Shown: one piece after another, positions 53,585-62,418 of the stretch | How the letters are laid out: each line of letters starts with the position of its first letter | Numbering within the stretch: the stretch's first letter is position 1 | Assembly: GCA_964353015.1 (NCBI GenBank) | Contig: CAYGUA010000001.1 | Coordinates: forward strand, 1 to 64,000 | DNA length: 64,000 bases | Source of the DNA: JAMZMI01 sp964353015 | GTDB taxonomy: Bacteria; Bacteroidota; Bacteroidia; Cytophagales; Cyclobacteriaceae | Direction of reading: 5' to 3' | The notes under the pieces: generated by a model | What the model was told of the DNA's origin: nothing | Seen by the model: only the letters and a program-made list of their open reading frames with translations | Database searches by the model: none | Made by a program: the position numbers and the translations under genes

Positions 53585-55258
53585 TTAATTATTAACTAGC
53601 GGGCTTTCTACCAAAGGCTCCTTCATTTTCATGGGTTGATATCCACTACTCAGGCCAACATCTTCCAGTAGCAGCGCATCGGGTGAGATATAAGAGGATT
53701 GGAAGATTTTGTTTACGGTCTTTTTGGAAGATATTCCGGCAATCCTTTTCAGGTTGTTGAGTGAAAAATCTGAAATATTGGCATCAATGAAAAGCTCTTC
53801 TTGACCAGTTTTGATATTGAGTTTGTAAACATCCAGATTGTTCCAACCATTAAAAGAGAAGGCGTCTTTTATGATAATGGCATATTCCTGATCATTTTTC
53901 TTTGCCAACTCAATTAATTTTTGCTTCAATTGATCGTATTCTAAAGTTTCAGAAGCGGAAATATGTACCACACCTGGGCCTGATCCTGTACCGTTTGCTA
54001 TCTGTGCTTCTTTCACCAATGTTCTGTTGGTCATGAGGTTTCTCAAGGTTCCATTTTCTATCAACACAAGTGTGTCGGGTGACATCACTCCTTCGTTATC
54101 TATATTATAGGCACCAGAAAGGGGGATTCCCTCCCATTCTTCTAAACCCGGATGAAGCGACACATTCAGCTCTTTGGATATGACTGATCTGCCCATCCGA
54201 TCATCGAGTCGAGCATTTCGTCTGTTGTAGCCTCCATTATAAAAGCTGTTTTCATTTTCGATGTTGGTGGATGCAGTCAATTGACTGATCAGGTAATTGT
54301 GGAATAGCTGGGGAACCATTTTGCCTGTAAACATGACTGGTCCATAATAGCTATCCTCAAATGTCTTGGCGCTATCGTTTAATTTCATTTCGGTCATAAG
54401 CTGACTTACCATTTTTTTGGCCTCTTCCAATGATGGTAATGGATCGCCTGGCAACACATCATAGGTGAAGGATTCAAAACTTACCCCTTTATCTGCCCCA
54501 ACGATTGAAGCTGAAAACACAATCTTTGTATTTGCGCTGGAGGCTCTGAACCGTGTGCCTTCGCTGTTTAAAAAATAGGTTGTATTCAATACAGAATTGA
54601 TCCGAACGCTAGAAACCATAAGATCGTCATAGTCAAGGAAAAATGCGGAGGCTTTCTTCACAAAGTCTTCCAACTCTTCTTTGGCAAAAGGTGGCTCTTT
54701 TATCGGCTCAATGTATTGCACTTGAGGAACCCTTGCAAACCGTCTATGTTCTATCTCTTCGATGTTTTTCCCATCTTTTTCCAAACCACTTTTGTGACCT
54801 TTATAGATTTTGCCGGCCACTTTGTAGATGGCATCTGTGGTGAGCCAGAGCGATCTGCGGATGCCTAAATAATCATCTCCTAAAGGGACACTAAAGGCAC
54901 TGTATCCAAAAGGATATGGATTGCTGTCAAATCCGCCATTACCATCCAGACTTTCATCATTAAAATCATAATCCCCAGCCATCACGCGTATTTCTTTGGT
55001 TCTGGTTGGCATTTCCATGGAATGAAGGAGCGCACCAAAGGATGCGGAAACCATCATTTGATGGCCGTCTAAGATTCGATAGCGGATAAAAAATGGTGGT
55101 TCGAGTTTATCAGATTTCAATTCGCGCATACTCCGCTCCATTTCATCCTTCATGGCTCTTTCTATAGTATTTAGCTCGTCTTGAGCCGTGGCGGTCCATC
55201 CGAGAGACAGAGATAGACCTAGTATGATGGTGAACTTTTGTAACATATTAATTCTCAC
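53585..55258 (-). CDS. Exported TldE/PmbA-like protein lacking the zinc motif
   Basis: A 557-aa exported protein of the TldD/PmbA family, with a signal peptide ending near T-A-Q. Family features include R-I-N-S-V-L-N-T-T-Y-F-L-N-S-E-G-T in the middle and F-S-L-N-N-L-K-R-I-A-G-I near the end. At the position of the HExxxH motif the sequence reads V-P-Q-L-F-H-N-Y-L-I, so metal binding is lost, as in TldE, the non-catalytic partner. Its start overlaps the end of the TldD-like gene by 11 bases, consistent with a heterodimer. The signal peptide places the pair in the periplasm, unlike cytoplasmic E. coli TldD/E. Confidence 0.8.
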   Translation of the reverse strand: MRINMLQKFTIILGLSLSLGWTATAQDELNTIERAMKDEMERSMRELKSDKLEPPFFIRYRILDGHQMMVSASFGALLHSMEMPTRTKEIRVMAGDYDFNDESLDGNGGFDSNPYPFGYSAFSVPLGDDYLGIRRSLWLTTDAIYKVAGKIYKGHKSGLEKDGKNIEEIEHRRFARVPQVQYIEPIKEPPFAKEELEDFVKKASAFFLDYDDLMVSSVRINSVLNTTYFLNSEGTRFRASSANTKIVFSASIVGADKGVSFESFTYDVLPGDPLPSLEEAKKMVSQLMTEMKLNDSAKTFEDSYYGPVMFTGKMVPQLFHNYLISQLTASTNIENENSFYNGGYNRRNARLDDRMGRSVISKELNVSLHPGLEEWEGIPLSGAYNIDNEGVMSPDTLVLIENGTLRNLMTNRTLVKEAQIANGTGSGPGVVHISASETLEYDQLKQKLIELAKKNDQEYAIIIKDAFSFNGWNNLDVYKLNIKTGQEELFIDANISDFSLNNLKRIAGISSKKTVNKIFQSSYISPDALLLEDVGLSSGYQPMKMKEPLVESPLVNN

Positions 55259-56954
55259 TTTGAGGTCTTGATAAAAGAGGAGTGTTTTCCGGACTGGTCA
55301 TTCTGAATTTTTTTTGAGTTTCAATCCTGCGTACCAGCAATCCAGGTGCTGTGGCACTTACAGGAATGCTGCCAGACTCAGCTCCACAAAACCCATTGAA
55401 TGTGGCACGATCCTGACTTGCTGCTTTAATTTCAGCAAACATGGATAGCGGCGTACCTATTAAATTAACGCCTCTCACCAATTGATCTGGACGTCCGTCT
55501 ACAAAAACACGATAAACCAAAGTAGGCATGATATTGAAGGCATTCGGCGAAAAACGATCGGTATTGGTAAAGCCCCCTTGCACATCCATGAAATAATAGC
55601 CGTACTCCTTTTTCTGATTTTTGCATTCCTTGAGCAACTGCTTGCGAAGATCTTCTTCACTGAGCTGTTTGGCTGCTTCCACGATGAGGTTTGATTGCCT
55701 TGAAACAGGGCTGTAACCTGCTTCGGTTCTTGCGTGCCCGTTGGAGTTTGGGAATTGTTCCAAAGGTGTCCTTGTCATAAGAAAATTTCGGAGAATGCCA
55801 TGCTCCACAACTTTCACTCGTTGCGCTCGCACACCTTCATCATCAAAAAGATAATAGCCCAAAAGATCCTGACCAGCCAACTTATCAATTGTTGGATCCA
55901 TGTACACGCTGATGCTTTTAGGCAAAACCTGCTCTCCTACTTTTTCCATAAAAGTCTGGCTGTCGTAATCACTATTAAGTCGGCTGCCTTCTATCCTGTG
56001 ACCGAAGATTTCATGAAAAAACACACCAGCAGCTCTGGGATGAAGGATGGCGGGTCCAGTATATGGCTCTGCAAATGGAGCCGACTGCAGTTCAACCAAA
56101 GTGCTCATGATCTGGCCAATATCCTTTTTGAGGGTTTCTATTTCTGGAAGACCGTCATCATCAAATGCGAAGTAAGTTTGATACAATGGGATAAGTTCAC
56201 CTTCCGAATCACGGATGGTGGCGCTTATGATCAAAAAATTGTATCGAAGTTGGTGTACAATTCGCGAGCCTTCAGAGGATACAAAATACTTTGTTTCCAG
56301 TGTTCTATTGAGGCTTATTGTGCCATTCACAATATCTTCATTTTCAAGAAAAAGTGCTGATAGGCTCTTAAGGTTTTCCTCAATCAGTTTCTGATCACTG
56401 ACTATGTCGATATCTTTCACTTCGCCTATAAAAACCTCTGGCTCTTCTTCGGAAAAATCAGCGGTCTCAGAAACCTCTTCCTGGGATTTAACCTGACTAT
56501 ATTGATCTTCTGCTTCACGGTATTTCAAATCGGTCAGAATCCACAATGACTGTGCGATTGCTTTTTCGTTATTTTCCAGAGGAATGGGTATTGCGTTGTT
56601 CATACCACCAAATTCATCCATGATCTGGCCAGACTCGTGGGTGTTGTCTTTTTGATAAGCTCCTATTCGAATATTGACGCTGGCTACTCTGGAGTGAGTA
56701 TTTCCTGATTGGGAAAGGCTCCCAAGGTCGGCGGTTACGGACAAACTCTTATCATCCCTTATGTGATAGTCCATGTAATACACCGGGTCTTCTAACTTGG
56801 ACAAAATCGCAAATTCCCTATCTAATTCATTGCTCAAAATCGTAATCAGAGAATCCCCTTGTGCAAAAACATTGGATGAATTGATCAAGAATAGCAAGGT
56901 CAAACCGATCAATTTCGCTTTAATGGTTGCGTGCGGTAAATTTTTAATCTTCAT
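55248..56954 (-). CDS. Exported TldD-like zinc metalloprotease
   Basis: A 568-aa TldD/PmbA protease with a signal peptide (cut near F-A-Q, residue 32). The zinc-binding motif H-E-I-F-G-H followed by R-I-E-G-S-R-L is intact near residue 314, and C-terminal glycine-rich segments (G-I-L-R-N-F-L-M-T-R-T-P, F-C-G-A-E-S-G-S-I-P-V-S) match the family. TldD/TldE complexes cleave unfolded peptides through a narrow cavity and mature some peptide antibiotics. It is the first gene of the pair, upstream of the TldE-like partner. Confidence 0.85.
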   Translation of the reverse strand: MKIKNLPHATIKAKLIGLTLLFLINSSNVFAQGDSLITILSNELDREFAILSKLEDPVYYMDYHIRDDKSLSVTADLGSLSQSGNTHSRVASVNIRIGAYQKDNTHESGQIMDEFGGMNNAIPIPLENNEKAIAQSLWILTDLKYREAEDQYSQVKSQEEVSETADFSEEEPEVFIGEVKDIDIVSDQKLIEENLKSLSALFLENEDIVNGTISLNRTLETKYFVSSEGSRIVHQLRYNFLIISATIRDSEGELIPLYQTYFAFDDDGLPEIETLKKDIGQIMSTLVELQSAPFAEPYTGPAILHPRAAGVFFHEIFGHRIEGSRLNSDYDSQTFMEKVGEQVLPKSISVYMDPTIDKLAGQDLLGYYLFDDEGVRAQRVKVVEHGILRNFLMTRTPLEQFPNSNGHARTEAGYSPVSRQSNLIVEAAKQLSEEDLRKQLLKECKNQKKEYGYYFMDVQGGFTNTDRFSPNAFNIMPTLVYRVFVDGRPDQLVRGVNLIGTPLSMFAEIKAASQDRATFNGFCGAESGSIPVSATAPGLLVRRIETQKKFRMTSPENTPLLSRPQSEN

Positions 56955-57114
56955 GTTTTAAATGTGGAGCTTGTTCTCAAAGAAAATTATATTATTCATG
57001 CTGGTAATTTTGCAACGTTAACAAGTTGAAACAAATTGAGTGTCATTGGTTCCTAATTTCTTTATGAATAATGCTGATAACATCCTTCATGGGTAATCCA
57101 GGTGTATTTGAAGT

Positions 57115-57282
57115 AGACTTGCGAAGACTGGCTATCCGTGTTTCAGAAACTTCCTTCCATAGAGACTTCCTAAGACTGGCCGTCCACGACTTGCCGAATG
57201 AAGACTTCCGAAGTTTTGGAAACTTCGGAAGTCTCTCTCTGGAAACTTGAGAAGTCTTCGGATCAAAACTTCGGAAGTCTAG
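57115..57282. repeat. REP-like repeat, longest copy, behind the intact VLRF1 gene
   Basis: At least six outer arms (agacttgcgaag, agacttcctaag, agacttccgaag, cttcggaagtct, cttgagaagtct, cttcggaagtct) and a degenerate inner arm. It begins one base after the VLRF1 stop codon on the minus strand. Confidence 0.88.
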
Positions 57283-58026
57283 CTATGATATCAAACCCTC
57301 CATCAATCCTCCGTTCTCTTCTTCATAAAAAAGCACAGGCGCCTTGAGCTTTTTAATGGCTGCTTCCAGATTGGTGAAGTTGGACTGTGGGATATGCAAG
57401 GGGATTTTATACAATCTGGAATCGTTTTTTTCGAAGGGGCATTTCACCTTTGATTGGTATAAATATGGAATCAAAGTGGTGTTGCAGTTGAGCCCCAGGC
57501 GGTCGATCTCATATTCTTCCAACAGCTCTGTGAGCGTGAGGTTGATATTTTCAAAAAACTCGAAGGTTGAAGCCAGTCTCACTCTGGAGCCAGCCCGGGA
57601 TTTCCCTTTTTTGTTCAAATATTTGATCTGACTGAATCCTTGCTTTTTGCGAGTCATATAAGCCCCAAAGGTGGTGTGATAGCAGTTCTCCTCTCCTTCC
57701 ATCACGCTGATAGCTGCATAGCCAGACTCTATGCTCAGGTATAGGACATTTGCCTCATCAGAAATGATAGTCAAGTCTGGTCTCAGGATAATATGTAGCG
57801 GCAGTCGGATGGTTCCAATCGGGTTATGATCACCATCTTTAAGCAGGATGACATGTTTTTTGAATTGATATTCGTGATTGGGAAAATGCTGCTTTACGAG
57901 CTGGCCAAGCTGCTTGATAGATAAGTGATAGAGATTGGCGCTGATCAAAGTTGGGTTGTTAGGTGTTGGGAATTGGGTTTTTGGTTCTGTGTCCGTCCCT
58001 GATAAAGGTTGACCACAAATGTACAT
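57283..58026 (-). CDS. VLRF1 family protein, Vms1/ANKZF1-like release factor
   Basis: A 247-aa protein whose residues about 115-235 match the VLRF1 domain of eukaryotic Vms1/ANKZF1: H-T-T-F-G-A-Y-M-T-R-K-K-Q-G-F-S-Q with the catalytic-loop Gln133, a basic K-K-G-K-S-R-A-G-S-R-V-R segment, then C-P-F-E-K-N-D-S-R-L-Y-K-I-P and F-T-N-L-E-A-A-I-K-K-L. In Vms1 the G-x-S-Q loop enters the peptidyl-transferase centre and cuts nascent-chain-bound tRNA at stalled ribosomes. This copy lacks the ankyrin, zinc-finger and VIM parts of the eukaryotic proteins. It follows the conserved hypothetical gene at 58071 by 44 bases. Functional equivalence is inferred, not shown. Confidence 0.7.
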   Translation of the reverse strand: MYICGQPLSGTDTEPKTQFPTPNNPTLISANLYHLSIKQLGQLVKQHFPNHEYQFKKHVILLKDGDHNPIGTIRLPLHIILRPDLTIISDEANVLYLSIESGYAAISVMEGEENCYHTTFGAYMTRKKQGFSQIKYLNKKGKSRAGSRVRLASTFEFFENINLTLTELLEEYEIDRLGLNCNTTLIPYLYQSKVKCPFEKNDSRLYKIPLHIPQSNFTNLEAAIKKLKAPVLFYEEENGGLMEGLIS

Positions 58027-58035
58027 TGTACATCC

Positions 58036-58080
58036 CTAAATACTAACTTCTAACTACTATCTACCAACTACTATCTACTA
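58036..58080. repeat. Simple-sequence repeat with ctaactacta units
   Basis: Imperfect tandem units built from ctaactactatctac lie between the two genes and run into the last codons of the upstream one. Related runs occur near 48350-48385. Confidence 0.7.
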
Positions 58081-58442
58081 AAAAGCTCAACATAATCAAT
58101 CATGCGCTCTTTGATGATATTCATGATCCGCTTGTTGGTGGCATTGCTGATCTGGCAATAGCGCTCATATTCATCTACTGAAAATTGACCAATGACCAAT
58201 CCACGCAGTTCGCTTCTAAGCGTTTGGTCTTGTTCGAAGCAGGAGGTTAAGTAATTGACTTTCTTCTCTTGATTCAATAAAGCAAAATCGTGTTTCTTGT
58301 GCGCCAGGTAATTTCTCGTATAGGCGATGAGCAAGTCATGTTTCATCTTTATGATAGGTCGCAATACCGTATTTTGAAAGGCTTCTTCGGGACTGGTGTC
58401 GGTCGTCACGATTGCTTTTGTGATCACAGGTCTTTCGTTCAT
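58071..58442 (-). CDS. Conserved Bacteroidota hypothetical protein (sometimes labelled glyoxalase)
   Basis: A 123-aa helical protein. Conserved stretches E-E-A-F-Q-N-T-V-L-R-P-I-I-K, L-V-I-G-Q-F-S-V-D-E-Y and N-K-R-M-x-x-I-x-x-E-R-M occur in many Bacteroidota homologues. I recall such proteins carrying the database name glyoxalase, but none of the metal-binding residues of glyoxalase are present, so I would not use that name. It precedes the VLRF1 gene on the same strand. Confidence 0.6.
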   Translation of the reverse strand: MNERPVITKAIVTTDTSPEEAFQNTVLRPIIKMKHDLLIAYTRNYLAHKKHDFALLNQEKKVNYLTSCFEQDQTLRSELRGLVIGQFSVDEYERYCQISNATNKRIMNIIKERMIDYVELFSR

Positions 58443-58525
58443 GACTTGGAAACATCAAATCGATGATGGTTGTTTTGGCTATTCACGAAATACAATTTAC
58501 CCTATACGCTATTTATACCATGCAC

Positions 58526-60145
58526 TCAATCCTTTTCCTCAGCAAAAGTCTTATACAGAAATCCATCCGTATTCCAGCTTACCGAATCCAATTCGCTGGT
58601 GATGTGATGGGCGATCAGCAGATTGGCCTTGAGCTCTGACATAGCTGCTTCAAAATCAAGTGGTTGGCTCATGTCGTCACTTGGTTTATGGTAACGATTT
58701 TTTATCCAGGCATCATGCAATGCCAACGCGTCTACAGAATCATAGCGACTAGTATACGCTCCCGCTATCCAAATAGCAGGAATGCCTTCCTTCACAAAAG
58801 AATATTGATCGCTACGCACGAAGTAGGTCTGCTCAGGTTTGGGGTCCTCTGCCCGATCAAGCCCCAGTTTTCCGATGGAATAATTCACTGACTCAGCAAG
58901 ATTGGAATGCTCATAGCCATAGGCAATGATATCTTTTGCACCTGCTATGAGGTTCATCACGCCATCAATGTTTTGGTTGGCAACAATTTGGCTTACTTCT
59001 ATGGTTGGATATTTGGCAAAATACTCAGAACCCAATAAGCCTCGCTCCTCTGCCGTTACCCATAGGAACATGATGGAACGTTTCGGCTTCATGCGTGAAA
59101 ATTTATCAGCCAGGACCAGCAAAGCCGCAGATCCAGATGCATTGTCAATGGTTCCGTTATAGATTGAATCATTTTCAACTGGGTTAGAGATGCCATCATG
59201 ATCCAAATGTGCCGATATCACGAGATATTCATTTTTAAGCTTTGGATCGCTTCCTTCCAAAATGGCCACCACATTGCTGCTGGTGATTTGTTTTCGGTCT
59301 GAAGAGGACGCCACCTCTATGCTCAGGCTGGTCTCGTATGAAACTGGTACGCCGCTTTTGATCTGCTCGATCAGCTCAGGTAATTTCTTTCCATCCTTCT
59401 CAAACCAGGCTTCTGCAGTCTGGTAGTTCACAATGATTCCAGAACGATAGGGTTCCGGATCTGGACTGATGTAGGTCATAGCAGGTCTGGAAACTGCCCA
59501 TTTGAACAATGGCCATGGTCTACCAAGTTCATTCATGACGTCACGGGAAATGATTGAAATAAATCCAACTGCGCCTTTTTCAATCAACTTCTTTTTAAAT
59601 AGGTTGAGGTGTACGGCCCTTTCGATAATGCCAAAATCATCAGGAACGGTTCTCCATAGATGCATGGCTACTTTACCTTCCAAGTCGATTCCATCAAGAT
59701 CTGAATAGTTCAGTTCAGGTGTATCTAGCCCACCGCCTACAAAAACTACTTTGCCAGAAAACGAAACATCTTCCATCACCGGCGGCATTAAAAAATCCTT
59801 TTCATGCTCCAACGTTTTACCATCCAACTTTACGGTGATGGTCGAAGGCTTCATTATCGCTTTGGTGAACTGAATAGGCTGTCCATAGGTACCATCTACA
59901 CCGCCAGGAAGCAGTCCCATACTGCGCACATTTTGCTCTACATAGGCGGCTGCAGAATCATATCCAGCCTCTCCAGGAAATCGCCCAGCCAGTTCATCAG
60001 ATGAAAGAAAGGCCAGGTGATTTTTATATTCTTCAATGTTCACTTCTGCAAGTGCCTGATCTATGGTATTGTATTGTTTATCAGGAGTTTGATTGCAGGC
60101 GGCTAATGACACAATGATCAACAGCAGGTAGGTAAATTTTGGCAT
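58526..60145 (-). CDS. M28-family metallopeptidase lipoprotein
   Basis: A 539-aa lipoprotein (lipobox S-L-A-A-C, Cys17). The di-zinc M28 peptidase core has S-A-H-L-D-H-D-G (His313, Asp315), T-I-D-N-A-S-G-S-A (Asp334), T-A-E-E-R-G-L (Glu366/367), with a PA-like insert before it. It would cut N-terminal residues or small peptides outside the cell. It is probably an independent gene, 139 bases after the zinc-ribbon metallopeptidase on the same strand. Confidence 0.85.
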   Translation of the reverse strand: MPKFTYLLLIIVSLAACNQTPDKQYNTIDQALAEVNIEEYKNHLAFLSSDELAGRFPGEAGYDSAAAYVEQNVRSMGLLPGGVDGTYGQPIQFTKAIMKPSTITVKLDGKTLEHEKDFLMPPVMEDVSFSGKVVFVGGGLDTPELNYSDLDGIDLEGKVAMHLWRTVPDDFGIIERAVHLNLFKKKLIEKGAVGFISIISRDVMNELGRPWPLFKWAVSRPAMTYISPDPEPYRSGIIVNYQTAEAWFEKDGKKLPELIEQIKSGVPVSYETSLSIEVASSSDRKQITSSNVVAILEGSDPKLKNEYLVISAHLDHDGISNPVENDSIYNGTIDNASGSAALLVLADKFSRMKPKRSIMFLWVTAEERGLLGSEYFAKYPTIEVSQIVANQNIDGVMNLIAGAKDIIAYGYEHSNLAESVNYSIGKLGLDRAEDPKPEQTYFVRSDQYSFVKEGIPAIWIAGAYTSRYDSVDALALHDAWIKNRYHKPSDDMSQPLDFEAAMSELKANLLIAHHITSELDSVSWNTDGFLYKTFAEEKD

Positions 60146-60283
60146 GTTAACTTAGGTTTTGGTTAGTGATAATAATATAAGCAAACACACAATTATCACA
60201 TTCATTCATTATATGGATCGCTAAGAATTCGTGAAGATCGGTCTGGAAGTTGATTGGTCTTTTTTAAAAGCTTTAGATCATTA

Positions 60284-61336
60284 CTAATTTATCAACTTTC
60301 TCTTTGGTAGCAATAACCGGTGAATGAATTTCATTTTTTGGATGACTGCCGGAGCAACAATGAAGGGATAGACATCAGGAACGCCCATGGCTCTTGTTAT
60401 GCTGTTGACGGCAAAAGATAATGGCATGCACGTATTGATGATTACATCAAAATCATCTTCAGTATATGGGTCAAAGTTTACATCTGCGCTATCCAATTTA
60501 GTACCTTTCGGATTTACATTGAGCCCAAAGAAATAACCAGTTTCTAACATATCCATGATATGCAGATAATGAGCCCAGGTTTCCGCCCAGTCTTCCCATG
60601 CATGAGAAGTTGCGTATTTGCTGATATGAATATTTTGCCAATCTGCGGGTGCTCCTTCTTTATAGTACTTATTCAGCGATTCGGAATAATCGATGGATTC
60701 GTCACCAAAAAGTTCACGAAATTCTGCAAGAGCAGATTTGTCATTCATGATCAAACGATTCCAGAAGTAATGTCCTACTTCATGTCTGAGGTGTCCGATC
60801 AGCGTGCGATATGGTTCTAGTAGTTGTAGTCTAGTTTGCTCCCTGTGAGCCGAATCCGCTTCTCTAAGTAATATGGTGATTACGCCATCTGCATGACCTG
60901 TCATCAGCTCTGGGTTATTTTGCCTTGCCACAAAGTCAAAACAGAATCCTTCATCAAGGTGATTTTTGCTAAGAAGTGTTAGGCCAATCTTCTGTAACTG
61001 ATAAATAAGTCTGTGCTTGGCTATTTCTAAATTCCGCCATTTATCAAAATTGAGCTGATTGCTCAGGTTAGGAATGGTTCTGTTCAGTTGGCAAGCTGAG
61101 CAATACTCTGCCGGATCATTCTTCTCTATAATCCAGTTACAAACCTCATATTCTTTGTTTTTACAGTATTTGTATTCAATTTTCTCCCGATCAGAAATCA
61201 ATCTATTTAATGTAGGATCGAAGGTGAGCATCATTCGGTCTTCATTCCTATAACCGGTAAGATGACCACAGTTTATACATTCTTGATTCTCGAAATAGAG
61301 TGAATGTTGGCAATGACCACATTGGAATATTTTCAT
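60284..61336 (-). CDS. Zinc-ribbon putative metallopeptidase (Peptidase_Mx type)
   Basis: A 350-aa cytoplasmic protein. The N-terminus holds zinc-ribbon cysteines (C6-x-x-C9, C20-x-x-C23, then C58, C66, C79 and C82), and the middle has L-R-H-E-V-G-H-Y-F-W with the metallopeptidase HExxH at His185-His189 and a downstream W-A-E-T-W-A-H. This layout is that of a family of putative zinc-dependent peptidases in Bacteroidota and Proteobacteria whose targets are unknown. No signal peptide. Confidence 0.75.
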   Translation of the reverse strand: MKIFQCGHCQHSLYFENQECINCGHLTGYRNEDRMMLTFDPTLNRLISDREKIEYKYCKNKEYEVCNWIIEKNDPAEYCSACQLNRTIPNLSNQLNFDKWRNLEIAKHRLIYQLQKIGLTLLSKNHLDEGFCFDFVARQNNPELMTGHADGVITILLREADSAHREQTRLQLLEPYRTLIGHLRHEVGHYFWNRLIMNDKSALAEFRELFGDESIDYSESLNKYYKEGAPADWQNIHISKYATSHAWEDWAETWAHYLHIMDMLETGYFFGLNVNPKGTKLDSADVNFDPYTEDDFDVIINTCMPLSFAVNSITRAMGVPDVYPFIVAPAVIQKMKFIHRLLLPKRKLIN

Positions 61337-61698
61337 GGCCGGAATTTATGCCTTATTAAAGTATTCAAGAGTTTAAGGATTAGAATAATTGTTGTTGATA
61401 TCATCGGCTTGATCCTCTATCTGATAAAGTGGAGAATAGTTGAGACTATCCTGATTGATTTAATCGCTGAATTGAAACTTAAAATGTTCTTTACCATCTA
61501 GGGTTTATAATTATGTATTTGAATCCTTAGGTGGTTATCTCCATTCAAACAGTATTTTTCTTGATCATCAATTAATTAGTGATTTTATTTAGCACATGAT
61601 TATATTCGTCTTAAAATCAATGCCATAAATGTCTTACCTGATTTGTGCTTTATTGATTTGAAATTAAAATTGGACATTATAAGATCATCTTGTTTTAT
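61337..61698. other. Intergenic region, nothing recognised
   Basis: About 360 bases, AT-rich, with no coding frame or structure I can support. It follows the broken end of the glycoside hydrolase fragment, so it may be what is left of that gene's deleted portion. Confidence 0.4.
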
Positions 61699-62004
61699 TT
61701 AAATCGCTACTACCTTGAAAATTCTTTTAAAACTATCTTTTAAAATGGCATCCTTTTTATTCCACAGCCCCAGAGAAAAACATAAATGTTGCTTTTCATC
61801 ACTAATACCAGCAATTCCTTCCTCTCCCCATCTATAGGCTTTGCTCCTTGCGGTATCATGCGTTACATGTTCCCAAGCTTTCCCATGTGGGCTGTAGTCT
61901 TCACGCACGGTACCCCATTGCCGTTCTGTAAGGTAAGGCCCCCATTTTCTCCAGTCTTTTTTGCCCGTTTTCTGCGCTAGTAATCTTTTTGCTTCTTGTG
62001 TCAT
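61699..62004 (-). pseudogene. N-terminal fragment of an MGH1-like glycoside hydrolase
   Basis: A 101-aa fragment that opens like a large (about 870-aa) GH63/MGH1-type glucosidase: K-K-D-W-R-K-W-G-P-Y-L, R-Q-W-G-T-V-R-E-D-Y, H-D-T-A-R-S-K-A-Y-R-W-G, G-I-A-G-I-S-D and L-G-L-W-N-K-K-D-A-I-L-K-D. After that, family similarity stops and the frame runs out (S-F-K-R-I-F-K-V-V-A-I). No catalytic residues of the (alpha/alpha)6 barrel are present, so it cannot be active. The ATG at 62004 is natural, so the loss is of the 3' nine-tenths. Confidence 0.75.
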
Positions 62005-62418
62005 ATGGGTTTTTCAGGTAAAAGATTTTCAATCTTTGCACTATGTTTTTTGAAAGAGTCCCTGGCATTCGATCAAATAGATTTCCTATTTTAAAAATCG
62101 AATTGAGGGTCACTTTGTATATGGAAGGTTGCCGTCAACTCTTCATTATTTCCTGTGTCAACTTCGTAAAACGCCTAACTGTTTTTCAATTCCCGTTTAT
62201 TCTATAAGGGGAGTAAACATAGTCCGAAAACTTACCGTTGTTGGATTTATTTCCAGCAACCTTACTCCCACTCCTGATGAGATAAAAAGTAACATGTTGA
62301 GTCATTCCATTCATAAAATTGTGCTAGCAAAACTGTTTTATAATTCATGTTGAAGACCGCACAAAAAACCAGAAACAAACAGCATCTGGTTTTTTATTTG
62401 TAGAGAAAACAAACCATA
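62005..62418. other. Intergenic region with one strong terminator
   Basis: About 410 bases without a supported gene; only the hairpin at 62363-62395 stands out. Confidence 0.5.
62363..62395. terminator. Bidirectional rho-independent terminator
   Basis: Arms aaaaaaccaga and tctggtttttt pair perfectly over 11 bp around an 11-base loop, giving an A run on one side and a T run on the other. It lies 24 bases beyond the end of the DoxX gene (minus strand), which it should terminate. Confidence 0.85.

Noticed and set aside
58071..58442. Glyoxalase assignment
   Set aside because: No glyoxalase metal ligands or fold pattern; the database name appears to be a transferred error.
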